Shown here piece by piece: positions 1-10,174 of a stretch of 64,000 nucleotides of DNA. Origin of the DNA: Paenilisteria portnoyi (GTDB lineage Bacteria; Bacillota; Bacilli; Lactobacillales; Listeriaceae); assembly GCF_014322795.1 (NCBI RefSeq), contig NZ_JAASTT010000008.1, positions 62,001 through 126,000 of the forward strand. The letters run 5' to 3'. The position numbers and the translations under genes are program-made. The notes beneath the pieces were generated by a model. It made no database searches, had not been told where the DNA came from, and saw only the letters and a program-made list of their open reading frames with translations. Each line of letters opens with the position of its first letter. Within the stretch, counting starts at the first letter, position 1.

Positions 1-439
1 TCTGTTTTTGCTTCTTCTTACTTGGCGCAAGCAATTTCACAAGACGTTTTTCCGCATTCTCCTCCGCTTTCACACGAACGGTTTGCATTTTTTCCTCTTT
101 CACCAAACGAACAGAAACCTCCACAAGATCACGGACCATGGACTCTACATCACGCCCAACATACCCAACCTCTGTAAATTTCGTTGCTTCGACTTTGGAA
201 AATGGTGCCCGAACGATTTTAGCGATACGGCGAGCAATTTCCGTTTTTCCGACACCAGTTGGCCCAATCATCAGAATATTTTTAGGAATAACTTCATCCC
301 TGATCTCGTCTGCCATCAATGAACGGCGATAGCGATTCCGGAGTGCCACTGCGACTGACTTCTTAGCACCCGTTTGCCCAATGATGTACTGGTCTAATTT
401 TTCTACGATTTGGCGTGGCGTTAAATTAATAGTTGACAA
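1..439 (-). CDS. hslU: HslU (ClpY) ATPase subunit, N-terminal part only
   Basis: This is the AAA+ unfoldase of the HslUV (ClpYQ) cytoplasmic protease, which unfolds substrates and feeds them to HslV. The window edge cuts the gene, leaving about 146 codons. The start is read as TTG at 439, after a GGAGGG box about 7 nt upstream; the ORF opens [19 protein letters not shown], the standard HslU N-terminus. The Walker A motif GPTGVGKT and the following [13 protein letters not shown] segment are family hallmarks. It lies 13 nt after hslV and is presumably co-transcribed with it; in Listeria and Bacillus codY usually follows. The rest, including Walker B and the HslV-docking C-terminus, is outside the window. 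Confidence 0.95.
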   Translation of the reverse strand, partial: MSTINLTPRQIVEKLDQYIIGQTGAKKSVAVALRNRYRRSLMADEIRDEVIPKNILMIGPTGVGKTEIARRIAKIVRAPFSKVEATKFTEVGYVGRDVESMVRDLVEVSVRLVKEEKMQTVRVKAEENAEKRLVKLLAPSKKKQKQ

Positions 440-452
440 ATCGAGTCCCTCC

Positions 453-980
453 TTACAATTGTTCTACAATAATATTATCATTCGTAAACACGCAAATTTC
501 CGATGCAATATCTAGCGCATTCCTAGCAATATCTTTCGCCTCTAACCGATCACCGTCGAAACGCTTCATCGCTCGTCCAGCAGCCAATGCATAATTACCG
601 CCAGAACCAATTGCTAAAATGCCATCATCCGGTTCGATAACTTCACCAGTTCCCGACACTAACAATAATTTTTCATCGTTCATGACGATTAACATCGCTT
701 CTAGTTTACGCAAAACATTATCACTGCGCCATTGCTTAGCAAGTTCCACTGCCGCACGCTCTAAGTTGCCATTATATTCATTCAGCTTTCCTTCAAACTT
801 TTCAAACAGGGTAAAAGCGTCCGCAACAGAGCCTGCAAAACCAGCCACTACTCTATCATGAAAAAGGCGCCTTACTTTCTTAGCCGTGTGTTTCATCACG
901 ACAGAATTTCCTAATGTTACTTGTCCGTCTCCAGCCATTGCTGACTTGCCATTGTGACTAATTGCAAAAATCGTTGTCAA
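453..980 (-). CDS. hslV: HslV (ClpQ) peptidase subunit
   Basis: This is the proteolytic dodecamer subunit of HslUV, an N-terminal-nucleophile threonine protease. It has 175 aa, normal for the family. The start is TTG at 980, with GGAGG ten bases upstream. The sequence begins M-T-T-I-F-A, so removal of Met exposes Thr2 as catalytic residue. The conserved segments [20 protein letters not shown] and [11 protein letters not shown] are present. From memory, B. subtilis ClpQ (CodW) has a short N-terminal extension and uses an N-terminal Ser; that extension is absent here. It sits between xerC (28 nt upstream) and hslU (13 nt downstream) in the xerC-hslV-hslU operon. Confidence 0.97.
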   Translation of the reverse strand: MTTIFAISHNGKSAMAGDGQVTLGNSVVMKHTAKKVRRLFHDRVVAGFAGSVADAFTLFEKFEGKLNEYNGNLERAAVELAKQWRSDNVLRKLEAMLIVMNDEKLLLVSGTGEVIEPDDGILAIGSGGNYALAAGRAMKRFDGDRLEAKDIARNALDIASEICVFTNDNIIVEQL

Positions 981-1008
981 TTTCGATACGCCTCCATTTC
1001 TTAAAAAA

Positions 1009-1911
1009 TCAAGCTCTTGGATGATGTTTCATGTACGTTTCCTTCAAATGTTCCTTCGTGACATGTGTATAAATCTGAGTAGAAGAAAGACTTGCATGCC
1101 CTAACAATTCCTGTACCGTTCGCATATCTGCACCATTATTCAGCAAATCAGTCGCAAATGTATGTCGCAACATGTGAGGGTGAATCTTTCTTGTTAGAGA
1201 AGCCTTCTCAATCACTTTGCTCAAACAATAACGAATACCTCTTGCCGTCAACGGGTCACCATAATGATTTATCAATAACGCTTGATGCTCCTTCGCATGG
1301 TGCTCCGTCAAAATAGCGCGCCCGCCTTTTGTATAATCATTCACAGCATCTAGCGCAAAAGCACCAAATGGAACGTACCTTTCCTTGTTTCCTTTTCCCC
1401 TAATTAAAATAGCTTGATAGGTTTGGTCAATGTCAGGCAACAAAATTCCCGCGCACTCACTCACACGAATTCCAGTAGCATACAATAATTCAAGCAAAGC
1501 TCGGTCTCGTAAAGTCAATGGGTCATTGTTCGCATACACAACATCAAACAGTGCCTCCATTTCCTTTGAATAGAAAAATTTGGGTAATCGCAACTGTTTT
1601 TTGGCATGCGAAACAAAGGCAAACGGATTCTCATTCATAACTTTTTCTCGTAGCAAAAAGGCATAGAAACTGCGCAAACTTGAAATTTTCCGAGCTACAG
1701 TTGTACGGGCAAATTCCTGTTTGCGTAAATATGTGAGATATAGCCTAACATCCATATACGTCACATCTGTAAAATGATTAATCGATTCCTCCACCATAAA
1801 TACATGAAAATCACGAATATCATGAATATAATTGATATTAGTATGTTCTGAATAATTGCGCTCGGTGCTTAAATAATTACTAAACTCCTGCTCCCAATTT
1901 CGCCCAGTCAT
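1009..1911 (-). CDS. xerC: Tyrosine recombinase XerC
   Basis: This site-specific tyrosine recombinase resolves chromosome dimers at dif together with XerD. The reading frame is open to 1968, but ATG at 1911 has an AGAGGTG box at 1922-1928 and gives 300 aa, the usual length. An N-terminal SAM-like core-binding domain (about 1-95) precedes the catalytic domain. The catalytic residues are visible: Arg149 (ATGIRVSE), Lys173 (RGKGNKE), His246 and Arg249 (HPHMLRH), His272 (LGHAS) and the nucleophile Tyr281 (TQIYTHV). It lies first in the hslVU operon, as in Listeria and Bacillus (codV), so it is the housekeeping recombinase, not a phage integrase. Confidence 0.96.
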   Translation of the reverse strand: MTGRNWEQEFSNYLSTERNYSEHTNINYIHDIRDFHVFMVEESINHFTDVTYMDVRLYLTYLRKQEFARTTVARKISSLRSFYAFLLREKVMNENPFAFVSHAKKQLRLPKFFYSKEMEALFDVVYANNDPLTLRDRALLELLYATGIRVSECAGILLPDIDQTYQAILIRGKGNKERYVPFGAFALDAVNDYTKGGRAILTEHHAKEHQALLINHYGDPLTARGIRYCLSKVIEKASLTRKIHPHMLRHTFATDLLNNGADMRTVQELLGHASLSSTQIYTHVTKEHLKETYMKHHPRA

Positions 1912-2124
1912 CACATTTATACACCTCTCAAACAAGTCCATCGTATCACACATGGTGTGATGTTGCAATAATTTTATACATTTTTCGCAACCTTTCGAAT
2001 TGAACCGAGAAAGTGTAAATTAAAGGATAAAACCTACTCTAATGCGATTCAGTAAAATACGTTCTTACCTCGTTTGTTTAGATTCTATCAGTAATATTTT
2101 TCCTTAAATATTAAAAACAAGACA

Positions 2125-2152
2125 ATGCGGCTTCTTTTTATCAAAGCCGCAT
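2125..2152 (-). terminator. Terminator downstream of trmFO
   Basis: A 9-bp stem (ATGCGGCTT / AAGCCGCAT) is followed on the minus strand by a T-rich stretch. It lies just after the trmFO stop and separates the topA-trmFO unit from xerC-hslVU. Nothing else is evident in 1969-2164, which probably carries the xerC promoter. Confidence 0.8.
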
Positions 2153-2164
2153 CCCCTTATTTTT

Positions 2165-3469
2165 TTATAAATTCGGAATAACTTCTTTTACTGCTTCAAT
2201 CGCTCGGTTTGCATGTTGTTCATTTCTTTCTTGTTTACTACGGATTTTTGTAGGCAAGTCTGGGAATAACCCAAAATTTACATTCATTGGCTGAAATGTT
2301 TTTGTATTCGTGTTCGTAATATAGTACGCCATACTTCCAATAGCCGTTTCTGGAGGGAAAACAACTAATTCTTCTCCCAAAACAAGACGCGCTGCATTAA
2401 TTCCAGCAGCTAAACCACTTGCCGCAGACTCAACATAGCCCTCAACACCCGTCATTTGACCTGCAAAAAACAGTTCTGGACGGGCTTTTAGTTGATACGT
2501 CGGTAATAAAACTTTCGGTGAATTAATGAAGGTATTGCGATGCATAACCCCATAGCGAACGATTTCCGCGTTCTCTAAACCAGGAATCATTTGGAATACG
2601 CGTTTTTGGTCGCCCCATTTCAGATGCGTTTGGAAACCAACCATGTTATACAATGTCCCTGCTGCATCATCTTGACGCAACTGCAAAACAGCATAAGGAC
2701 GTTTGCCTGTCTTAGGATCCTCTAAGCCAACTGGTTTCATCGGCCCAAATAACATCGTTTTAATGCCCCGTTTAGCCATCACTTCAATCGGCATACAACC
2801 TTCAAAGAAAATTTCTTTTTCGAACTCTTTTAGCTCTGCTGTTTCCGCCGTCACTAAAGCTTCATGAAATGCGTTGAATTCTTCTTCTGTCATCGGACAA
2901 TTGAGATAAGCCGCTTCTCCTTTGTCATATCTAGATTTCAAATACACCTTGTCCATGTCGATACTATCTTGCTCAATAATCGGAGCCGCCGCATCATAGA
3001 AGTACAAGTACTCTTCACCAGTAAGTTCTTTGATTTGCCCAGCCAAAGCCTCACTCGTCAGTGGACCTGTCGCAATAATGGTCGGGCCGTCTGGTATCTC
3101 CGTAATTTCTTCATGATATACTGTTACATTCGGATGTTCTTTCACTTTCTCCGTTACATAGCTTGAAAATTCATGTCGATCTACAGCTAGAGCACCACCC
3201 GCTGGAACAGAAGCTTGGTCAGCCGCTTCAATAATAATAGAATCTAGCAAGCGCATTTCCTCTTTAATAACACCTACAGCATTAGTCATCGTATTCGCTC
3301 GTAATGAATTACTACACACTAATTCAGCAAATTTGTCGGTGTGATGTGCCGGTGTCTGCTTGACTGGACGCATTTCATATAAATCTACTTTAACTCCACG
3401 TTTTGCAAGTTGCCAAGCTGCTTCACTTCCAGCTAAGCCTGCCCCAATTACATTCACTTTTTTCTCCAT
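2165..3469 (-). CDS. trmFO: TrmFO, folate-dependent tRNA m5U54 methyltransferase
   Basis: This FAD protein (old name Gid) methylates U54 in the tRNA T-loop using methylenetetrahydrofolate. The frame is open to 3712, but the start is ATG at 3469: GGAGG at 3476-3480 is six bases upstream, while the in-frame ATG at 3475 abuts the box. This gives 434 aa, the usual length. The FAD-binding motif [19 protein letters not shown] lies at residues 5-23, and the CSNSLRAN and [16 protein letters not shown] segments are typical. It follows topA by about 80 nt and ends at a terminator, so topA-trmFO probably form one unit. Confidence 0.96.
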   Translation of the reverse strand: MEKKVNVIGAGLAGSEAAWQLAKRGVKVDLYEMRPVKQTPAHHTDKFAELVCSNSLRANTMTNAVGVIKEEMRLLDSIIIEAADQASVPAGGALAVDRHEFSSYVTEKVKEHPNVTVYHEEITEIPDGPTIIATGPLTSEALAGQIKELTGEEYLYFYDAAAPIIEQDSIDMDKVYLKSRYDKGEAAYLNCPMTEEEFNAFHEALVTAETAELKEFEKEIFFEGCMPIEVMAKRGIKTMLFGPMKPVGLEDPKTGKRPYAVLQLRQDDAAGTLYNMVGFQTHLKWGDQKRVFQMIPGLENAEIVRYGVMHRNTFINSPKVLLPTYQLKARPELFFAGQMTGVEGYVESAASGLAAGINAARLVLGEELVVFPPETAIGSMAYYITNTNTKTFQPMNVNFGLFPDLPTKIRSKQERNEQHANRAIEAVKEVIPNL

Positions 3470-3548
3470 TTTCATCCTCCAATTCAGAACAATAGCAACG
3501 CGCGAGTATCGCTTGTTGCTATTGTGTCTAGCTATTTTATAACACATT

Positions 3549-5627
3549 CTATTGTTGTGGTTGTTCTTTATAATCACAATTTGTACATTGAATCTGTACG
3601 CCTTTTTTGAGTTTCTTCTCAACAAGGGCCTTCTCATTACATTTCGGACATGGACGTGCGATTGGTTTATCCCAAGAAACGTAATCACATGCAGGATAAC
3701 GATCGCAACCATAGAATATCCGTTTCTTCTTACTCTTACGTTCGATCACTTGTCCCTCATTACACTTAGGACAAGTAACACCAATTTCTTTCACAATAGG
3801 CTTCGTATTGCGACAATCTGGGAAGCGACTACAAGCTAAGAACTTGCCGTATTTCCCCATTTTAAAGACCATTGGAGCACCACAAAGATCACAATCAATC
3901 CCTGCTGGTTCATCCTTAATCTCGATTTTTTCCATTTCCTTATCTGCACGCTCTACATTTTTCTCAAAACCTTGGTAAAATTGGTCGATAACCTTTACCC
4001 ACTGCATCTGACCATGTTCTACCTCATCCAATTCCGCTTCCATATTAGCCGTAAACTGTACATCTAATATTTCCGGGAAATAGTCACGAATAAGTTCATG
4101 TACAATTTCACCTAATTCTGTTGGCACAAATCGTTTATTATCTAACGATACATAGTTACGTCTTTGAATCGTATCAAGCGTAGGCGAATAAGTAGATGGT
4201 CTACCAATTCCTACTTCTTCCAGCGTTTTAACAAGTCTAGCTTCCGTGAAACGTGGAGGTGGCTGCGTGAAATGTTGACGCTGTTCTAGTGATTGCGATT
4301 CAACTTTGTCACCTTTTTTCAAGTCTGGTAAAATATTTTCTTTCTCTTCTTTATTATCATCATTACTTTCTACATAGACTTTCATAAACCCTGCAAACTT
4401 TATCTTAGAACCATTGGCACGGAACATCACGCCATTATTATCTAAATCTACTCGCATCGTATCCAAAACCGCTGGAGCCATTTGACTGGCTATGAAACGC
4501 TCCCAAATTAAGCGATATAAGCGTAGCTGGTCACGACCAAGGTACTCTTTAACATCTTGTGGTGAACGCATCGCACTGGTTGGCCTAATAGCTTCATGGG
4601 CATCTTGAGAACCTTTTGATTTTTTATCATTTCGTTTTTGCGTACGTCCAAATTCCTTGCCATATGTCTCCGTAATAAATGTAGATGCTTCTTGGATAGC
4701 TGTGTCAGAAATACGTGTAGAGTCGGTACGCATATACGTAATCAAACCAACCGTACCTTGACGACCTAAGGCAATTCCTTCATACAATTGTTGCGCTAAC
4801 ATCATCGTTTTACGTGTTCTAAAATTAAGCTTACGCGCAGCCTCTTGTTGTAAAGATGATGTCGTAAATGGTGCTGCTGGATTACGCAGACGTTCTTTTT
4901 TGACTACATCAATAACTTCAAACTGCTTTCCTTTAATCGTGGACATCACTTCTTTGACATCCTCAACGGTGGATAATTTCTTTTTCTTCCCATTCATACC
5001 ATAGAAATTGGCTTGGAATTCTTTTTTTCCTTTTTTGAAATTACCATCAATTGTCCAATATTCTTCTGGTATAAAGGCTTTAATTTCATTCTCCCGGTCA
5101 ATGACTAGTTTGAGAGCGACAGATTGAACACGACCGGCGCTCAGCCCTTTTTTTACTTTCTTCCATAGAATAGGACTGATGTTATAGCCTACTAAACGAT
5201 CTAGAATACGGCGAGCCTGTTGCGCATCTACTAAATCCATATCAATCTTACGCGGATGTTTAAAGGATTCTTTTACTGCTTCTTTTGTTATTTCGTTAAA
5301 AACAACACGGAGATCATCTGTTTGGTCTAAACCAAGACTTGTCGCAAGGTGCCAAGCAATTGCTTCACCCTCGCGATCTGGATCGGCTGCAAGGTAAACT
5401 TTTTTCGCTTTTTTCGCTGCTTGTTTTAACTCTTTTAAAATAGGACCTTTACCACGAATTGTGATATAGCGAGGTTCAAAGTTGTTCTCTGTGTCAACAC
5501 CCATCTGGCTTTTCGGTAAATCCCGAAGATGTCCCATGGAGGCTTTTACTTTGTATTTTTTGCCAAGATATTTCTCAATTGTTTTTGCCTTTGCTGGTGA
5601 TTCTACTATTACTAAATAATCGGCCAT
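3549..5627 (-). CDS. topA: DNA topoisomerase I (type IA)
   Basis: The enzyme relaxes negative supercoils by transient cleavage of one DNA strand. At 692 aa it has the normal length. The TOPRIM domain is N-terminal, with [15 protein letters not shown] and the acidic DPDREGEA motif (residues 83-90). The active-site tyrosine is Tyr298 in [14 protein letters not shown]. The C-terminus (about 577-692) carries three Cys4 zinc ribbons of the CxxC...C...C type. It follows dprA with a gap of about 280 nt, where I see no gene or clear signal, and precedes trmFO, the usual Listeria/Bacillus dprA-topA-trmFO order. Confidence 0.97.
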   Translation of the reverse strand: MADYLVIVESPAKAKTIEKYLGKKYKVKASMGHLRDLPKSQMGVDTENNFEPRYITIRGKGPILKELKQAAKKAKKVYLAADPDREGEAIAWHLATSLGLDQTDDLRVVFNEITKEAVKESFKHPRKIDMDLVDAQQARRILDRLVGYNISPILWKKVKKGLSAGRVQSVALKLVIDRENEIKAFIPEEYWTIDGNFKKGKKEFQANFYGMNGKKKKLSTVEDVKEVMSTIKGKQFEVIDVVKKERLRNPAAPFTTSSLQQEAARKLNFRTRKTMMLAQQLYEGIALGRQGTVGLITYMRTDSTRISDTAIQEASTFITETYGKEFGRTQKRNDKKSKGSQDAHEAIRPTSAMRSPQDVKEYLGRDQLRLYRLIWERFIASQMAPAVLDTMRVDLDNNGVMFRANGSKIKFAGFMKVYVESNDDNKEEKENILPDLKKGDKVESQSLEQRQHFTQPPPRFTEARLVKTLEEVGIGRPSTYSPTLDTIQRRNYVSLDNKRFVPTELGEIVHELIRDYFPEILDVQFTANMEAELDEVEHGQMQWVKVIDQFYQGFEKNVERADKEMEKIEIKDEPAGIDCDLCGAPMVFKMGKYGKFLACSRFPDCRNTKPIVKEIGVTCPKCNEGQVIERKSKKKRIFYGCDRYPACDYVSWDKPIARPCPKCNEKALVEKKLKKGVQIQCTNCDYKEQPQQ

Positions 5628-5909
5628 TGTTAATTCCTCCCTAATTTGGGATACGCATTTAAGACAGCGGAGCGCGTCAGTATGATTCTTCTGACATTCA
5701 GCTTCCGATTTTAAATAGTCTCCAACTCTAATTACAAAAATAAAACGTGTAATCAGTAGTAAATGTTATCCTTAGTTGTGCTATTTGTCAATTCATTTTT
5801 ATTCCAGCTTATTTTTTTACAAACTTGGAATAATGATGATTCTTTAGCCAACTTATATCAAATACGTGAGAAATGCAAGCCTAATCACTTAAAATGTAGA
5901 ATTTTATCC

Positions 5910-6770
5910 TTATTGACGCAATTCTTCCATTATATCAGAAGCTTCCATTACTAATTTCGCTCCTTCTTGAATTAATTTATTCGTCCCAGCAGAGCTAAGT
6001 TGAAAGGCACTTCCAGGGACGGCAAAAACTTCACGATTTTGATTCAATGCCGCATCTGCAGTGATAAGGGAACCGCTTCTTTTCTCCGCCTGTACAATTA
6101 ACGTTCCTAATGATAACCCACTAATAATACGATTTCGTTCTGGAAAATGCCATTTCCGCGCTGTAACATGAGGTGCATACTCACTTAGCACGAGCCCATC
6201 TCTCATTATCTTTTCGAACAGTTGTTTATTTTCAAGCGGATAGAATTGCAAGAATCCACTTCCAATAACTGCAATCGTTTTTCCGCCAACACGCATAGAC
6301 TCCCGGTGTGCTTCTGCATCTACTCCTACCGCTAGTCCACTTACAATCGTTAGTGACTCCTTACATAAAGGTGCGACTAGCTGGCCTATTATTTGTTTTC
6401 CATAGTCTGTCATCTTTCGAGTGCCTACAATGGCAAGCTTATCCCACGCTAATAACTCTAGATTTCCCCTAGCAAATAAAAGGAGCGGTGGATCATACAA
6501 TTCGCGTAATAGCACTGGATAAAAAGCGTCCTCAATAGACACGAGAGTAATCTGATACCGTTCCAATTCCAATAGAACGTTCGCTAAGTGAAAACGAGAA
6601 AATTCATTTTTAAATCGTTCGCGTTGTTCTTCCGACATCTCAAGACTTGTTGCTATTTCTTCTGCGGACATCTTCCGTAGCTGCTTCACTGGAAACTCGC
6701 GCCATAATTTTCCCAGTTGTTTGACAGACATCGATGAACAATATTTCATATGCAATAACCAGTTTTTCAT
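5910..6770 (-). CDS. dprA: DNA processing protein DprA (Smf)
   Basis: DprA loads RecA on incoming single-stranded DNA during natural transformation and protects that DNA. The protein has 286 aa. A helical N-terminal region (about 1-75) precedes the Rossmann-like DprA domain, with the signatures AIVGTRKMTDYG, IVSGLAVGVDAEAHR, GKTIAVIGSG, FPERNRIISGLS and EKRSGSLITA, which bind ssDNA. The C-terminal winged-helix domain of some DprA proteins is absent, as is common in Listeria. It lies between rnhB and topA. Competence has not been shown in most Listeria, so the role may be broader recombination. Confidence 0.95.
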   Translation of the reverse strand: MKNWLLHMKYCSSMSVKQLGKLWREFPVKQLRKMSAEEIATSLEMSEEQRERFKNEFSRFHLANVLLELERYQITLVSIEDAFYPVLLRELYDPPLLLFARGNLELLAWDKLAIVGTRKMTDYGKQIIGQLVAPLCKESLTIVSGLAVGVDAEAHRESMRVGGKTIAVIGSGFLQFYPLENKQLFEKIMRDGLVLSEYAPHVTARKWHFPERNRIISGLSLGTLIVQAEKRSGSLITADAALNQNREVFAVPGSAFQLSSAGTNKLIQEGAKLVMEASDIMEELRQ

Positions 6771-6837
6771 GTGTTTTTCTCTCCTTTACGTTTCCCTTAT
6801 CTTATCCCCTCATTCCTAGTTTGTAAATTGTGTCAAA

Positions 6838-6920
6838 AACAGAAAAAAAGCAGTTTCAATCAGTAAAATCATCTCAAGTTCTTCAAAAGATAATTTTTTA
6901 CCGTTGCTACTGCTTTTTCA
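6838..6920 (-). terminator. Possible terminator after rnhB
   Basis: On the minus strand a GAAAAAGCAGT segment near the rnhB stop can pair with an ACTGCTTTTTTTC segment at about 6845. The loop between them is long (over 50 nt), so the call is tentative. The placement between rnhB and dprA fits. Confidence 0.45.
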
Positions 6921-6921
6921 A

Positions 6922-7701
6922 CTAGCTTTTAGTACCTAAAAAAATATTTTTCACTGGCGCAAAAGTCAGGCGGTGGATAGGGCATACACCCTGCTCTTCA
7001 AGTCCATCCAGATGCACTTTCGTCCCATAACCCATGTTCTTTGCAAAACCATAACCTGGGAACTCCTCATCAAACTTTGCCATCATTCTATCGCGAGTCA
7101 CTTTTGCAACAATAGATGCCGCAGCGATTGACACACTTTTACTATCCCCTTTTATCAGGGACAACTCATGTTCACAATGTTTCAAAGGCATCGCATCAAT
7201 CAAACAAAAATCTGGTTTCATAGACAATGCATCAATCGCATCTGCCATTGCTAATTTGGTGGCTTCATAAATATTGATGTTATCGATTACTTCATGCGAT
7301 TTAATACCTATCCCCACAGCCAGCGCTTTCTCCAAAATCGTGTCATATAAATGGTCGCGTTTCGCCTCACTTAGCTGTTTCGAATCATTGACACCAACTA
7401 TATCAAAATCAGCTGGCAACACCACGGCTGCGGCAACTACCGGTCCAGCAAGCGGTCCACGCCCAACCTCATCGATTCCAGCAATCACCTGAAACCCCTT
7501 CGATCTGGCTTCATTTTCATAGTATTTCATCGCCTCTAACTGAGCAAAAAGCGCCTCTTTTTTTGCCTGTTCACGCCGAAACGAAGCGACTAATTTGGCA
7601 ACACCCTTACGCTCATCTAAAAGGCATTCTTGAAAAAAAGGATCTGCCTCAGAAGTCACCAGCTGTAGTCGCTCTTTAATTATCGCTAGCTTCTCTGCCA
7701 T
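6922..7701 (-). CDS. rnhB: Ribonuclease HII
   Basis: The enzyme cleaves RNA in RNA-DNA hybrids and excises single ribonucleotides from DNA. ATG at 7701 gives 259 aa and sits nine bases after GGAGG (7711-7715); an in-frame ATG at 7707 is only three bases away. The catalytic acidic residues are in [19 protein letters not shown] (Asp and Glu), CLIDAMPL and the later Asp of VTRD, the DEDD set. An N-terminal helical extension of about 70 residues is typical of Bacillales. The start overlaps the 3' end of rbgA, implying coupled translation. The window also carries rnhC (HIII) at 42.5 kb, as in Bacillus. Confidence 0.96.
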   Translation of the reverse strand: MAEKLAIIKERLQLVTSEADPFFQECLLDERKGVAKLVASFRREQAKKEALFAQLEAMKYYENEARSKGFQVIAGIDEVGRGPLAGPVVAAAVVLPADFDIVGVNDSKQLSEAKRDHLYDTILEKALAVGIGIKSHEVIDNINIYEATKLAMADAIDALSMKPDFCLIDAMPLKHCEHELSLIKGDSKSVSIAAASIVAKVTRDRMMAKFDEEFPGYGFAKNMGYGTKVHLDGLEEQGVCPIHRLTFAPVKNIFLGTKS

Positions 7702-8569
7702 TTTCATCGTCCTCCACTACCAAATCGCTTGGAAAATCAAAGGAAACACGCCCCATTTTCTCTTGACGCATCTCTCTTACTAACAACTCAGCTGCTCGCG
7801 AATAATCAGGATCACGATAGCGATCATAAATACCACGCCGTTCTGCAATCATCGCCAGAACTTCCGTTGTTTCCTCTGGTAAAGACTCGATTTGCAACCA
7901 TTGATGCAACTTCTCTGGATAATTTTCCTCTAAAAAACGCAAGCCAAATCCAGCGATATCTTCCATATGTAGCAAGTCATCCTTGATTGCGCCAGTAAGC
8001 GCCAACTTATAACCAACCCGCTGATCTTCAAATTTGGGCCATAAAATCCCTGGAGTATCCAGTAACTCCAACGTTTTCCCAACCTTAATCCATTGCTGAG
8101 CCTTCGTGACACCCGGTTTATTCCCCGTTTTAGCAATATTCTTCTTCACAAGCCGATTAATCAATGTCGATTTCCCAACGTTCGGAATCCCCAAAATCAT
8201 CGCCCGAATCGCTCTCGGTTTCATGCCGCGACTACGCTGACGCTCAAATTTCTCCGCCATCAATGCTTCGGCCGCCCGCTCAATTTTGTGCATCCCTTTT
8301 CCTTCTTGTGCGTTCACAGCAACTGCCGGTAATCCACGCTCTGCGAAATGATCGATCCATTCCTGCGTCACTTTTTCATCCGCTGTATCTGCTTTATTTA
8401 AAATAATCACGCGTCTTTTCTGATGAATAATCTCCTCTAACATCGGATTTGACGAAGAATAAGGAATTCTTGCATCCACCAACTCAAAAATCACATCCAC
8501 CAACTTCAATTTCTCTGTTACTTCACGACGGGCTTTTGCCATATGACCCGGAAACCATTGTATTGTCAT
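7676..8569 (-). CDS. rbgA: Ribosome biogenesis GTPase RbgA (YlqF)
   Basis: This circularly permuted GTPase acts late in 50S subunit assembly. In the 297-aa protein the G4 motif NKAD precedes G1 ([14 protein letters not shown]), the permuted order typical of YlqF/YawG GTPases; G3 is DTPG. The N-terminus [16 protein letters not shown] is the family signature, with the catalytic His in FPGHM. A helical C-terminal RNA-binding domain follows. The start follows an AAGGAG box. It overlaps rnhB and follows a signal peptidase gene by 12 nt, as in other Listeria. Confidence 0.97.
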   Translation of the reverse strand: MTIQWFPGHMAKARREVTEKLKLVDVIFELVDARIPYSSSNPMLEEIIHQKRRVIILNKADTADEKVTQEWIDHFAERGLPAVAVNAQEGKGMHKIERAAEALMAEKFERQRSRGMKPRAIRAMILGIPNVGKSTLINRLVKKNIAKTGNKPGVTKAQQWIKVGKTLELLDTPGILWPKFEDQRVGYKLALTGAIKDDLLHMEDIAGFGLRFLEENYPEKLHQWLQIESLPEETTEVLAMIAERRGIYDRYRDPDYSRAAELLVREMRQEKMGRVSFDFPSDLVVEDDENGREASDN

Positions 8570-8581
8570 AATAAACTCCTT

Positions 8582-9121
8582 TTATCTAATAAACTTCGCG
8601 TGTTCTAGCGGCCAATAGCAAATCGGGGTGGTCCCAAGTATTTTCGACTCTGGAATTGGCCCCATAATGCGACTGTCCTTACTTGCACGTCGATTATCTC
8701 CTAACACAAAAACCGTTCCTTTGGGCACAACTCCTCCTGAAATCATGTCTGCTGTGCTAAAATCATCTGTTAATAATGCATTTCCTAACTGCTTTTTATA
8801 ATCATCTAGATAAGGCTCGTCCTGTTTTTTACCATTTATAAATAGTTCATCATTCTTATACACTATCTTATCACCTGGCACACCTATCACACGTTTCACA
8901 TACTCTCTACCTTCATCTTTAAAAATAACCACATCGAAGCGATCCACATTTCCAAAGCGGTTAATAATGACACGATCTCCATCATGCAACGTCGGCATCA
9001 TCGAAGACCCGTCCACCATTACAGGCACAAAAAAGTAAAAACGGATAAGTACCGTTAAAAGTAGGCCCAGCACAATTGCCCAAGTCCAGCTCCACAATAA
9101 TTTTAAATTCTTTTCGTTCAA
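8582..9121 (-). CDS. sipZ: Type I signal peptidase (SipZ-like)
   Basis: This membrane-bound serine protease removes signal peptides from exported pre-proteins. It has 179 aa: one N-terminal membrane anchor (about 12-34), then the catalytic region with Ser40 in SSMMPTL and the general-base Lys76 in EYVKRVIGVPGD, plus the GDNR box. It lies 12 nt upstream of rbgA, the position held by sipZ in L. monocytogenes as I recall (there followed by rbgA); the symbol is assigned on position and length. In L. monocytogenes SipZ is the major peptidase for virulence factors, but function here is only inferred. Confidence 0.93.
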   Translation of the reverse strand: MNEKNLKLLWSWTWAIVLGLLLTVLIRFYFFVPVMVDGSSMMPTLHDGDRVIINRFGNVDRFDVVIFKDEGREYVKRVIGVPGDKIVYKNDELFINGKKQDEPYLDDYKKQLGNALLTDDFSTADMISGGVVPKGTVFVLGDNRRASKDSRIMGPIPESKILGTTPICYWPLEHAKFIR

Positions 9122-9248
9122 AATGCCATCTCCCCTAAATCTCGTGCTAGATTTATCACCCTTTTGATTTTATTTTTTATAGTTCTAAGTATACACTAAT
9201 AACACAAAAAAAGCTTTGGTTTGGTCGATAACCCAAATAAATCGGCGA

Positions 9249-9300
9249 AAAGCGTTTGTGTTCAGGGAAGTTCACTAACCTCTCTGAACACAAACGCTTT
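9249..9300. other. Long perfect hairpin between the two sip genes
   Basis: Positions 9249-9265 (AAAGCGTTTGTGTTCAG) pair exactly with 9284-9300, and three more pairs extend inward, giving a stem of about 20 bp around a loop of about 12 nt. Neither side has a good T-tract, so it is not a textbook terminator. It may be an mRNA-processing or stability structure, or a scar. The rest of the 249-bp gap shows no gene. Confidence 0.75.
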
Positions 9301-9370
9301 CGCTCGATTTGTTTAAAGCAAAATTAACGCCTTACCCAAAAATAGAATTTGTGATAATCTACTTATTTCT

Positions 9371-9970
9371 CTACTTTTGTAATGACTTACCGAATGAGAT
9401 AACTTTTCCAAGTACTTTATCCTCGTCAATAAAGCCAATATAGCGGCTATCTTTACTTATAGGGCGATTATCTCCTAACACGAATAATTTGCCTTCTGGT
9501 ACCTTCGTAGCGCCTCCACACGCTGGAATTGTTGCTAAGGAGAAGTTAGGATTACCTTGAGCGCCATCATTTAGCGTCGTTAAATAACCATTAGATAAAT
9601 CTTTCTTTTCTTCATCTAAGTATGGCTCGTCATATTTTTTACCATTGATATACAGTTGATCTTGCTTATACTCCACTGTATCTCCAGGCAATCCAATCAC
9701 GCGTTTGATGTACTCCGTATCCTTTTCATCAGGAGCAGGAAATACGATAATATCAAATCGATCTGGGCCTGTTACTTTATTAATAAATAAGTGCTCTCCA
9801 TCATGCAACGTTGGGTACATCGAATCCCCAAAAACTGTAACCGGTGAAATCACAAAATAGCGGAGCGCCATGGAAAGTATGACGGCTATAAGAATTACTT
9901 GAACCCATCCCCATATCGCCTTCCCCTTGCCACGACCAGTTTTTTTAGTCTCATTAGTCTCACTATCCAT
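9371..9970 (-). CDS. Type I signal peptidase, second paralogue
   Basis: A second S26A signal peptidase. The frame is open to 10006 through a GTG, but that lies against a TATACT box; ATG at 9970 follows AGAGG-type boxes and gives 199 aa. A charged, Gly/Lys-rich cytoplasmic tail (about 1-18) precedes one membrane anchor (about 19-41). Ser50 (GDSMYPTLHDG) and Lys89 (EYIKRVIGLPGDT) form the Ser-Lys dyad, and GDNR is present. It corresponds to sipX or sipY of L. monocytogenes, which has three sip genes here; I cannot tell which. A gap of about 250 bp with a hairpin separates it from the downstream sip gene. Confidence 0.93.
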   Translation of the reverse strand: MDSETNETKKTGRGKGKAIWGWVQVILIAVILSMALRYFVISPVTVFGDSMYPTLHDGEHLFINKVTGPDRFDIIVFPAPDEKDTEYIKRVIGLPGDTVEYKQDQLYINGKKYDEPYLDEEKKDLSNGYLTTLNDGAQGNPNFSLATIPACGGATKVPEGKLFVLGDNRPISKDSRYIGFIDEDKVLGKVISFGKSLQK

Positions 9971-10128
9971 ATCCTCTAGTTCCTCTCTACAATTACTACT
10001 AAACACAAGTTAAAGTATAGCATGAAACGCTTTAAAAAAAACAGCAAAATATACTGTGCTAGAGTAATTCTAATCTTTTTCTAATATATAATCTCTTTCC
10101 TAACTACTGTTTACCCAATTCCCAAAAA

Positions 10129-10168
10129 GAAAAACGCTAAAATCCACATTCTGGATTTAGCGTTTTTC
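10129..10168 (-). terminator. clpX terminator
   Basis: A strong inverted repeat (AAAAACGCTAAA...TTTAGCGTTTTTC) directly after the clpX stop, followed on the minus strand by a T-run. It is symmetrical enough to work in both directions. It isolates clpX from the signal peptidase gene. Confidence 0.88.
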
Positions 10169-10174
10169 ATTCTA

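Noticed and set aside
1009-1911. XerC as a mobile-element integrase
   Set aside because: Its place upstream of hslVU and 300-aa length mark the housekeeping recombinase; no att sites or phage genes adjoin.
3470-3712. N-terminal extension of the trmFO reading frame
   Set aside because: No ribosome-binding site at the far start; GGAGG fits ATG at 3469, and the FAD motif begins directly after it.
9249-9300. Hairpin as a normal intrinsic terminator
   Set aside because: No T-tract on either side; kept only as an unexplained structure.
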